DNA from: Bacteroides intestinalis DSM 17393
GTDB taxonomy: Bacteria; Bacteroidota; Bacteroidia; Bacteroidales; Bacteroidaceae
Length of the DNA stretch: 64,000 nt
Assembly (NCBI RefSeq): GCF_000172175.1
Contig: NZ_ABJL02000006.1
Coordinates: 186,001 to 250,000 of the forward strand
Reading direction: 5' to 3'
Part shown: piece after piece, positions 54,901 through 61,374 of the stretch
Numbering within the stretch: position 1 is the stretch's first letter
Layout: every line of letters begins with the position of its first letter
Translations under genes and position numbers: made by a program
The notes under the pieces: model-generated
Databases searched by the model: none
What the model saw: the letters and a program-made list of their open reading frames with translations, nothing else
What the model was told of the DNA's origin: nothing

Positions 54901-55106
54901 TCGGTTATGACACCTCGTGTGGTCCCATTGACCCGAACATTAGCTCCAATGACAGTTTCACCCGTCTGATCAACCACAGTACCGCGAACGATGCGGTTCT
55001 GGGCCGACATAGGTAACGTCATCAGGAAGCATAGAAGCACAAACATCATCGATTTCCATAAGGAGGATGCACTTCTATCATTATTATTCAGATTTATATT
55101 TTCCAT
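51927..55106 (-). CDS. SusC/RagA-family TonB-dependent transporter
   Basis: 1059 residues. Signal peptide (TLPMSAQ), an N-terminal carboxypeptidase-like regulatory domain (VRGTVVDQTGETVIGANV, ~38-110), the SusC box ALDEVVVVGYGTQKKATLTGAVSAI, a plug (to ~280) and the 22-strand barrel ending TFNIGATIKF. It is the outer membrane channel for the glycan bound by SusD, energised by TonB. The 80-bp spacer to the upstream DUF4988-like gene contains a strong hairpin, so its mRNA level may be set there. Confidence 0.96.
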   Translation of the reverse strand: MENINLNNNDRSASSLWKSMMFVLLCFLMTLPMSAQNRIVRGTVVDQTGETVIGANVRVNGTTRGVITDINGEFEIAADANEKLTVSFIGYVDAVVTANKTTLKITLQEDSQALDEVVVVGYGTQKKATLTGAVSAINNKEIAITKNENVVNMLSGKIPGVRIFQKSSQPGEFDNALDIRGMGEPLIVVDGVPRDKAYFSRMDANEIDNVSVLKDASAAIYGVRAANGVILVTTKRGEASNGKFDITFSANYGWQQFLYVPQTASAADHMLLINEKYYNAFGDNTYPNRTPAKYTWEQMMEYSTGKKKSTNWTKELFDDNVPQQQYNISVNGGSEKVNYFFNLGYLKQEGSYKSGSLNYDRWNFRSNIDAKITNRLKASVQASGYMDEKNQPFTDIWSVYKKAWTYRPTSEAYVDGDHNYPAWDSEMGEPENPVAAINSDLTGYRREKRVNFNGSLTLTYDIPGVKGLNAKAFYSYDYSSTNNTQYKRPYKLYNRREDGTLESFERNPDSNLRRSTDPGYATTMQLSLNYARKFGDHNVSAMVLFEEQYNNWDSFYAQRVMQLVGEYLIYGEEEGQIGSMGGAGDVTRQAYVGKLTYDYKGRYMVDFSFREDGSSRYPKDGRWGFFPGVSAGWRISEEPFVKELVPFLTNLKLRGSWGKMGDDGAAGTYPETAVAYNINKDRIAWFYNGILMTGVEPTAIPNPDKTWYTSKTVNLGLDFDLWNQKLSGTVEFFKRKREGLLATASTVVPGTVGANLPQENLNADQTFGWEISLNHRNRVGDVNYWVGGQISATKNRWDYRLDSQASNSMDAWRRRDVSGRNKDIWFSYEEGGRFSSYEQIRYHDLTGGGYGQGTLPGDYYYKDWNGDGIINGEDNHPMASYNLPVFNYGFVMGADWKGIDVSMNWQGAAGVYNSYDEVFTEVGPFNGGAVLDIYLDRWHTVNPSDDPFNPNTKWVSGLYPATGHSFSNAGTGIKNTSYLRLKTLEVGYTLPKTWIAKAGIQNLRIYFNAYNLLTFTGLDNIDPERPGRQGGANNNADSGILFYNYPVNRTFNIGATIKF

Positions 55107-55135
55107 GTTATTCTCTATCTATTTAGAAAAGGTCT

Positions 55136-55173
55136 ATAAGAAAATCTCTATTTGCATCAAGAGATTTTCTTAT
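55136..55173 (-). terminator. Hairpin between the DUF4988-like gene and SusC
   Basis: A perfect 14-bp inverted repeat: ataagaaaatctct (55136-55149) pairs with 55160-55173 around a 10-nt loop, just after the DUF4988 stop and 30 bp before the SusC ATG. On the minus strand the stem end is T-rich (TTTTCTTAT). It may be a terminator, an attenuator or an mRNA-stabilising 3' end. Confidence 0.65.
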
Positions 55174-55186
55174 TATTATTTTAAAA

Positions 55187-56905
55187 TTACTCTTCTATCT
55201 TAGTGGGGTTATCTACTACACCCTCAGCACAATCACGACGATTGATCCAAAGGAAGCACAAACAGCCATCACTAATATCTCTAGAGCCATAAGCATATTC
55301 AAAGCGAACACCAAAGCCTACACGAAGAGCCCAGCCACCATAAGCCTCTGTTGTTTCGAAGTTACCCTCGTTTGTGATTTTAAGACCATTAGCCACCATA
55401 GTAGAACCATTAAGCCCATCAAATCCATTCAGAATTTCACCATTGCACTCAGCACCGGCAAACGCTTTCTTTTCATCGTCACTCATAGTCCAACTACGAC
55501 GTTGAGAAGAAGCGATAGAAGTCTGGCGGTTATAATAGACAACATTACCTTGGAGTTGTTTACCAAAATCATCCACGACCAAAGACGAACCATCAGAATA
55601 AACAAGATTATCACCATCAACCTCAGCGATATACCCCTGAAGAGCCTCTACAATTTTGGCACCACCCTCACCATGTTTCAAAGACAATTTGCCATTGGCT
55701 ATCACATCATATAAATTAAGACTGTTTACTCCAGGAGCAAAAACAACAGGAGCACCTTCGTTCGTACCTTCTGCAGGCATCTCACCATATTCCACATGTG
55801 GTTCACCTAAGCCTTTCAAAGAGCCTTTAAACACGTCATCTGCAACAACAGCCAACGGATCTGTTACTACTACATAAATTTTAGCCTTCACAATGTCATC
55901 TGCAAGCACGTTTATCAAGAACCCTGAACGATCTGTATTCTCATTAAAGCTTGTTCCCGGTCTTTCACTAAATTTCCACGTACCGTCAGCTTTCAAACTA
56001 GACTTCAGCATTTCAATTTTTTCCTGTGCTTTGCCCCCCGGTTGTTTACTTGCTGCTGCAATAGCAAACTCAGCCCTTTCCGGAAGTTCTGAGAACAAAT
56101 CTTTAAAGTTCAAATCTTTCAATAAATCCAAACCATTAATTGTCATTTCCTTAAAACCATCCGCAAGATCTTGGGGATTATAATCCGCTTTAATCGTAAC
56201 ACCTCCTAAATCTTCAGCTATGGAAGAAAAGTCATCAGACACTTTCACAGTAAAGTAATTAGAGCCAATAATCGTTCCTTTTAAATTCAACTGAAGAGAT
56301 ACAGCATAAGTTTTTCCAGCTTCCGCTTCACCAAGAGCCTTAATAGGTACTTTTATGAAATCGCCTTCCAATGTCACATCTCCGCTCACTTTAAACTGTT
56401 CACCATCAGCTGCACGAGTAAGCACATGAGATTCAGCAATTGTAAATTCGGCACCATCCAAGCTTTTGAGAGCCGGTCTTGCCAAGAAATTCACTGTGGT
56501 AGCAGTATTACCGATCTCTACAATACCATCTATTGTCTCCGGACTATAAATCAAAGAATTCACTAAAGAACCTAATGGAAGGATATATTCTTCACCTTCT
56601 ATTGTAATGATAGCCTCCGTATCAGTAACTACTATAGAGATATTTCCTCCACCCGGCTTAATTACAATCTTTTGCCCATCACTCAACGTTAATGTATACG
56701 TGCCATTACTTTCATCTACCTTCGTAATGCTCGCACCAGTCATCAAGGCTTTACTTAATTGAGTTTTGATGTCATCAATTGCTACCTCAATTACTGACAC
56801 TCTTGACTTCAGATCATCAACATCATCATTGTCACATGAAACAAAAGTTCCTGTTGAAAGAACCACTGCTCCCAAAAGGAGCGCATTAAAAAATCGTTTG
56901 TTCAT
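55187..56905 (-). CDS. DUF4988-like surface lipoprotein, function unknown
   Basis: 572 residues. Lipobox TGTFVSCDNDDVDDLK: five acidic residues after Cys, a strong surface signal. A short coiled coil (VDDLKSRVSVIEVAIDDIKT, ~26-50) and a beta repeat follow (GTYTLTLSDGQKIVIKPGG), the arrangement of DUF4988 domains that sit at the N-terminus of Bacteroides surface proteins. The rest (~110-572) is beta-rich, ending GWALRVGFGVRFEYAYG, with no recognised catalytic motif. It precedes SusC, where most loci have no gene of this kind, and may be a glycan-binding or scaffolding protein. Preceded within 10 bp by a 36-residue ORF. Confidence 0.65.
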   Translation of the reverse strand: MNKRFFNALLLGAVVLSTGTFVSCDNDDVDDLKSRVSVIEVAIDDIKTQLSKALMTGASITKVDESNGTYTLTLSDGQKIVIKPGGGNISIVVTDTEAIITIEGEEYILPLGSLVNSLIYSPETIDGIVEIGNTATTVNFLARPALKSLDGAEFTIAESHVLTRAADGEQFKVSGDVTLEGDFIKVPIKALGEAEAGKTYAVSLQLNLKGTIIGSNYFTVKVSDDFSSIAEDLGGVTIKADYNPQDLADGFKEMTINGLDLLKDLNFKDLFSELPERAEFAIAAASKQPGGKAQEKIEMLKSSLKADGTWKFSERPGTSFNENTDRSGFLINVLADDIVKAKIYVVVTDPLAVVADDVFKGSLKGLGEPHVEYGEMPAEGTNEGAPVVFAPGVNSLNLYDVIANGKLSLKHGEGGAKIVEALQGYIAEVDGDNLVYSDGSSLVVDDFGKQLQGNVVYYNRQTSIASSQRRSWTMSDDEKKAFAGAECNGEILNGFDGLNGSTMVANGLKITNEGNFETTEAYGGWALRVGFGVRFEYAYGSRDISDGCLCFLWINRRDCAEGVVDNPTKIEE

Positions 56906-56915
56906 AATAATTAAA

Positions 56916-57026
56916 TTAAAAGTTGGTAAATATATAAGTTAGGTCACTAAAAACCTTTATCTTTCTATTGTCATAAGGAAGATTATCCACAGGTGGATGC
57001 TTTACGTATACTTGTGCATTTTTCAT
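56916..57026 (-). CDS. Possible 36-residue leader ORF
   Basis: ATG 57026 opens a 36-codon frame ending TAA at 56916, between a -7-like box (57061) and the DUF4988 gene (start 56905, 10 bp after the stop). The peptide begins MKNAQVYVKHPPVDNLPYDN and ends SDLTYIFTNF. The short spacing suggests translational coupling. No good ribosome binding site is visible, but Bacteroides often lacks one. This ORF takes up 111 of the 431 bp in the 56906-57336 gap; the rest contains the promoter and terminator listed and nothing else I can support. It could be chance. Confidence 0.35.
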   Translation of the reverse strand: MKNAQVYVKHPPVDNLPYDNRKIKVFSDLTYIFTNF

Positions 57027-57060
57027 ATTTATTAATTTAGTGTTTTAAATTCTATGAAGG

Positions 57061-57068
57061 CAAAAGTA
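57061..57068 (-). promoter_or_regulatory. Probable -7 box for the SusC/D transcript
   Basis: The minus-strand TACTTTTG matches the Bacteroides -7 box. No clear -33 TTTG lies 19 bp upstream. Transcription near 57054 would give a long leader (~150 nt) before the DUF4988 gene, enclosing the 36-codon ORF and a small hairpin (atccac/gtggat at 56985-56998). Confidence 0.45.
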
Positions 57069-57265
57069 TGGTACGAACGTTAAAATAGTCCTTAAAAAGA
57101 CATTAATCGAAGTAGTTTTTTCAAAGGAAAACAAGGGTTTCAGAGCATTTTAACTCTTTCACATTAAAGAATCATATATAAATGGATTAATCGAAGAAAA
57201 ATAGACCTCAGATAAAGGTTATTCTTGGATTATGTATTATAATTAAGCCTTTCATAAAAACGAAA

Positions 57266-57307
57266 CTTGTGGCTATACAACCCATAAATCAGTTATATAA
57301 CCACAAG
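57266..57307 (-). terminator. Terminator after the GH3-GH31-GH43 cassette
   Basis: On the minus strand CTTGTGGTTATA pairs with TATAGCCACAAG (one G-U pair) around an 18-nt loop and is followed by TTTCGTTTTT. It begins 30 bp past the GH43 stop at 57337. A clear intrinsic terminator separating the cassette from the SusC/D transcript. Confidence 0.8.
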
Positions 57308-57336
57308 CTTTAATTAAAGATTTCTGTATTGATCAG

Positions 57337-59043
57337 TTATTTGCCTACACCATTCTCATTAAAAGCACTCACAGAGAAGTAATATTCAGAATCCCTATTG
57401 AAATAACGAGCCTCATATTGATTTTCGTAAACCACCATAGAGTGAGTCAATTTCTCTTTTTGTATTCCCCAACGTAAAATATACCCTGTTACATTTTCCT
57501 GCGGATTCCATGTAAACCGGTAGATACGTTTATCATTATTATCACGTGAAGCCTGGAATCCTGTAACTTCGGCAGGCACCTTACCACCACCTTGACCAAA
57601 GACGCGCAAATCGAACAGAGAAAAACTACCTTCCATGTCTTTAGTGTTACAGATTTTTAGATATTGCACTTTCGCAGGAACATTCAAAGTATGCAGTTTA
57701 TGAGGAGCATCCTGCAGATTTTTTTCTTCATCCACCAGACGAGTCCACTCTTTGCCATTTGTAGAACCTTCTATACAATATTGATAAACCACAGGATCAT
57801 GGGGCGCATGTACATTAAAATTATGATCTGCGAAATTCACCTGAATGGCATTCACTTCCATTGGTTTCCCAAGATCTATTTGTAGCCATTCACCAACATT
57901 GCCAGTTTGAGCAGCCCACCAGGTTTCAACTTTTTCATCATTAGCCAATTCTGGTTCATACCCCTCAAAATGTGAAGACGAGGATACTTTTTTCTTATAT
58001 GAAAGCAAGTTCCATCCCATATTAATATCTTCCTTTTCAAAATCGACCTTCCGATCAGGAATACAGAAAGGATAATCAGCAAAAGTTGTCAACGCATACA
58101 TACCATACTTCTCAGAAACAACTACCGGGAATAAGCCTAAACGACGTTCAAACCAATGACGAACAGAAATAGTCATAGATGCTACATGCCAGTAATTACC
58201 ATATTTATCTTTGAATGTATGTCCATGACCAGCACCACCGATGAAACCTCCGGGCTTAAAAGAGAATGGATTGTCTTCCACATATTCAAACGGGCCTAAC
58301 GGATTATCACCAACATAATTACCATCACCATAAATACGGTATTGAGTACCGGGAGCTGCATATTGCAAATAATAGCGACCATTATGTTTCAGTACACATG
58401 GACCTTCATTCCAACCTTGACGTGGTTCTTCATTGTTCTTACCAGGAACTTCCCAACCATATTTATCACAATTATGTTGAATCAAAGCTTTAGGCTCTCC
58501 AATAGCTCGGAAGGCATCTTTGGGATCCACCTCTACTCCCATTATCGGATCCACATCCGAACATCCCCAATAAAAATACACCCTTTCATCATCATCTTTA
58601 AAGAATGCCGGATCATGTTGAGGAAACTCAAACTTTGTATCTACTTCTTCCCAAGTGTCCTTTTCAGGATGAGCGTTTTTATAAATACGGGTGTTTCCAC
58701 TGGATGCCGTAAAATAAAGAGTATCACCATAAACAAGGATGGTCGGAGCATAATCTTCCATCGTTGGAATGGTTGTACAAGGGATATATTCCCATTTTGC
58801 CAGGTCTTCAGAACGCCAGTATCCACCGGATTTAGAGGCAAACATATAATAGTATCCTTTAAAATATTCCAGTACAGGATCAGCCGCTTCACGCCGTGAC
58901 TCATCATTAGGTTGGAAACGATAGTTCAGATCAATAGGATTGGTTACAATTCTATCATTCTTAACCGGAACTTGCTCGGAAGTACAACTACTTATCAGTC
59001 CTGAAACTAAAGTTATACTCACTAATTTCGCTAATTTCTTCAT
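57337..59043 (-). CDS. GH43 lipoprotein with F5/8-type and FN3 domains
   Basis: 568 residues, lipobox LISSCTSEQ. GH43 propeller (~40-330) with base Asp in AADPVLEYFKGYYYM, Asp in FPQHDPAFFKDDDE and acid Glu in GWNEGPCVLKH. An F5/8-type C (CBM32-like) domain follows (~345-475: ANDEKVETWWAAQTGNVGEW, IQVNFADH, FDLRVFG) and a fibronectin-III domain (~485-568). The activity may be a beta-xylosidase or arabinofuranosidase type. Overlaps the GH31 stop by 4 bp (59040-59043), so it is coupled to it. Confidence 0.9.
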   Translation of the reverse strand: MKKLAKLVSITLVSGLISSCTSEQVPVKNDRIVTNPIDLNYRFQPNDESRREAADPVLEYFKGYYYMFASKSGGYWRSEDLAKWEYIPCTTIPTMEDYAPTILVYGDTLYFTASSGNTRIYKNAHPEKDTWEEVDTKFEFPQHDPAFFKDDDERVYFYWGCSDVDPIMGVEVDPKDAFRAIGEPKALIQHNCDKYGWEVPGKNNEEPRQGWNEGPCVLKHNGRYYLQYAAPGTQYRIYGDGNYVGDNPLGPFEYVEDNPFSFKPGGFIGGAGHGHTFKDKYGNYWHVASMTISVRHWFERRLGLFPVVVSEKYGMYALTTFADYPFCIPDRKVDFEKEDINMGWNLLSYKKKVSSSSHFEGYEPELANDEKVETWWAAQTGNVGEWLQIDLGKPMEVNAIQVNFADHNFNVHAPHDPVVYQYCIEGSTNGKEWTRLVDEEKNLQDAPHKLHTLNVPAKVQYLKICNTKDMEGSFSLFDLRVFGQGGGKVPAEVTGFQASRDNNDKRIYRFTWNPQENVTGYILRWGIQKEKLTHSMVVYENQYEARYFNRDSEYYFSVSAFNENGVGK

Positions 59044-61364
59044 GGTAGTTTTATATTTATTTTTTTCCCTTGGTATTCCACATTTACAGTATATGACTCA
59101 TTATCCAACCCTAATCCGTCTTGTCCATTTACAAGAACAATATGAAATTTACGTTCTTGCAACATACCATTATAGTTACCTTGACGAGGATGGATAGTCA
59201 GTTTTCGCTCCTTATCATTCCACGTCATACGGATAGTGGAGTATTTACCTTTTTCATAGTTATAATTATCATCCTCATCTTCATACAGAGTAAATTCTCC
59301 ATTAGCTCCTGGATAAATACGAAGCTGTAAATCGTCCCATGATTTCTCTGTTGCAAACTGAACAGTAGGACCAACAGGAATGATAGAACCAGCTTTCACA
59401 TACAATGGAATTATATCAACAGGTGTTTCACGAGTGATTTCACATCCACCGTCTTGAACTTCGCCAGTCCAGAAATCAATCCACCGGGTTCCTGCCGGCA
59501 AATATAAAGAGCGACTTCTGGTCTCGCTGGTAACCGGAGCTACTAATATAGATTTTCCGAAAAGATATTCATCACCCAAATCCAGCACTTCCTTATCTTC
59601 AGGGAAATCTGAGAATAAAGCACGCATCAAGCTTTCACCTTCAGAAGTAATCTTCCATGAAGTTGAATAAATATAAGGCAACAGGCGATAACGGAGATTG
59701 ATCATTTTCTCTTGTGCATCGAAAGCCCAATATCCACGTTCACCAAACATGAAGATTTCCCGAGGCGTGTTTGTACCATGCGAACGCATCATCCCTGTAA
59801 AAGTAGCAAATTGCATCCAGCGTACATACAATTCATGGAATGCCGGATCCTTTACACCTTCCGGAAATTTGTTGGCAGAGAAGAAACCACCAATATCCGA
59901 GTTCCAATAAGGAATACCTGTCAAAGAGAGATTTAACGCTGCAGATATCTGATTACGTAGCACACCCCAATCAGAAACCACATCACCCGACCACGCTTGT
60001 GCAGCATAACGTTGCTGACCGGCAAAGGCAGAACGAGTCAGAATGAAAACACGCTTATCAGAAGTTTCCTGTCTTTGATGATCATATACACCTCCCACGC
60101 TCACAATCGGAAAAGCATTACGAACCTTGCGGAAAGAGCCCAGATAAGTCTGAAAGTCCAAATCACCCTCTTTTATCGGACCATGTTCCGGTTCGGTTGC
60201 ATCCAGCCACCAGCCATCCATTCCGATGCTGAACATATTCTTATTCATATATTTCCAGTAGATATCTCTTGCTACCGGATCATAGGTATCATATACTTTC
60301 ACTCCATTATTCTGTGGAAAAGTCTCATGCACCATCAACTTATTCTGTGATTTCAATTCTGCATAAATCCCGGTTTCCGGACCAAAAGAAGGCCATACTG
60401 AAATAATGGCATGAGCATTCAAACGATGTACTTCTTCCATCATCTTTTTAGGATCAGAGAACTTCGGATTACGGAACTCAACTGCATTCCAGTCTTTATG
60501 ATCCTCACCCCAGTAACGCCAATCCTGAATGATACCATCCAAGGGAATTTTTAAATCACGATACTTCCTGACCACGCCTACCAGCTCATCCTGACTAACA
60601 TAGCGTTCTCTTGATTGCCAAAAGCCATAAGTCCAAAGTGGGAACATAGGAGCTTGTCCGGTTAGTTCACGCAATCCAGCCACAACTCCATCCGCTCCAC
60701 CACCATAAACAAAGTAATAATCACACAAATCACCCACTGCCGAATCAAAGGTCATACCCTCTGCATTATCAGTGAAAGTTGTGGGAGAATAATTATCCCA
60801 AAATAAAGCATAACCTTTGATAGAATGAACCAAAGGAATACAGATTTCCGTATTCGCCTGTTGCAGGAAAATAGTCTGGTTACGCTGGTTCATCCGCCCC
60901 TGCTGGTGTTGTCCCAAACCATAAATGGCCTCATCACTATCCAACACGAAAGTCTGGCGAACCTGATAGGTAGAATTTCCCGCATCATTGAATGGAGTAA
61001 AACCAATAGAAGAAGGCTTCTCAGCTAACAAGACCTTACCATCTTTATCAGTAAAACGAACTTGTTTTTGGGCAATATCCATAATTGCTACTAATTCGGA
61101 AGTAGCAAGAATCACTTCACCTTTTGTCTCTTGCAATTTGTATTTTACCTTTTCTGGTTGCATAGTGACAGACAATGATTGCTTATCAGGTGTCTTTCCG
61201 ACTGGATATTTCTTCACGCGGATGATAGAAGAAGAGAAACATTCCAACTCCATACAAGTCGTTCCAGTCTCTACTTTTACCCCATTTGGAGTACGCAGAA
61301 CAGATTGCCCCCATGACGGGACAATCTGTACACAGATACATAAGAATGCTAATAGTTTTCTCAT
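59040..61364 (-). CDS. GH31 alpha-glycosidase (alpha-xylosidase-like)
   Basis: 774 residues with a signal peptide (cleavage near PSWG-Q). Nucleophile Asp388 is in GWWLDATEPEH, the form found in alpha-xylosidases, and acid/base Asp461 is in AQAWSGDVVSDW. N-terminal beta-sandwich, TIM barrel from ~240 and C-terminal beta domains are as expected. GH31 alpha-xylosidases free xylose from xyloglucan side chains; alpha-glucosidase activity is an alternative. Between GH3 (10 bp) and GH43 (overlap), so part of a three-gene cassette. Confidence 0.92.
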   Translation of the reverse strand: MRKLLAFLCICVQIVPSWGQSVLRTPNGVKVETGTTCMELECFSSSIIRVKKYPVGKTPDKQSLSVTMQPEKVKYKLQETKGEVILATSELVAIMDIAQKQVRFTDKDGKVLLAEKPSSIGFTPFNDAGNSTYQVRQTFVLDSDEAIYGLGQHQQGRMNQRNQTIFLQQANTEICIPLVHSIKGYALFWDNYSPTTFTDNAEGMTFDSAVGDLCDYYFVYGGGADGVVAGLRELTGQAPMFPLWTYGFWQSRERYVSQDELVGVVRKYRDLKIPLDGIIQDWRYWGEDHKDWNAVEFRNPKFSDPKKMMEEVHRLNAHAIISVWPSFGPETGIYAELKSQNKLMVHETFPQNNGVKVYDTYDPVARDIYWKYMNKNMFSIGMDGWWLDATEPEHGPIKEGDLDFQTYLGSFRKVRNAFPIVSVGGVYDHQRQETSDKRVFILTRSAFAGQQRYAAQAWSGDVVSDWGVLRNQISAALNLSLTGIPYWNSDIGGFFSANKFPEGVKDPAFHELYVRWMQFATFTGMMRSHGTNTPREIFMFGERGYWAFDAQEKMINLRYRLLPYIYSTSWKITSEGESLMRALFSDFPEDKEVLDLGDEYLFGKSILVAPVTSETRSRSLYLPAGTRWIDFWTGEVQDGGCEITRETPVDIIPLYVKAGSIIPVGPTVQFATEKSWDDLQLRIYPGANGEFTLYEDEDDNYNYEKGKYSTIRMTWNDKERKLTIHPRQGNYNGMLQERKFHIVLVNGQDGLGLDNESYTVNVEYQGKKINIKLP

Positions 61365-61374
61365 AGTATCAAAA

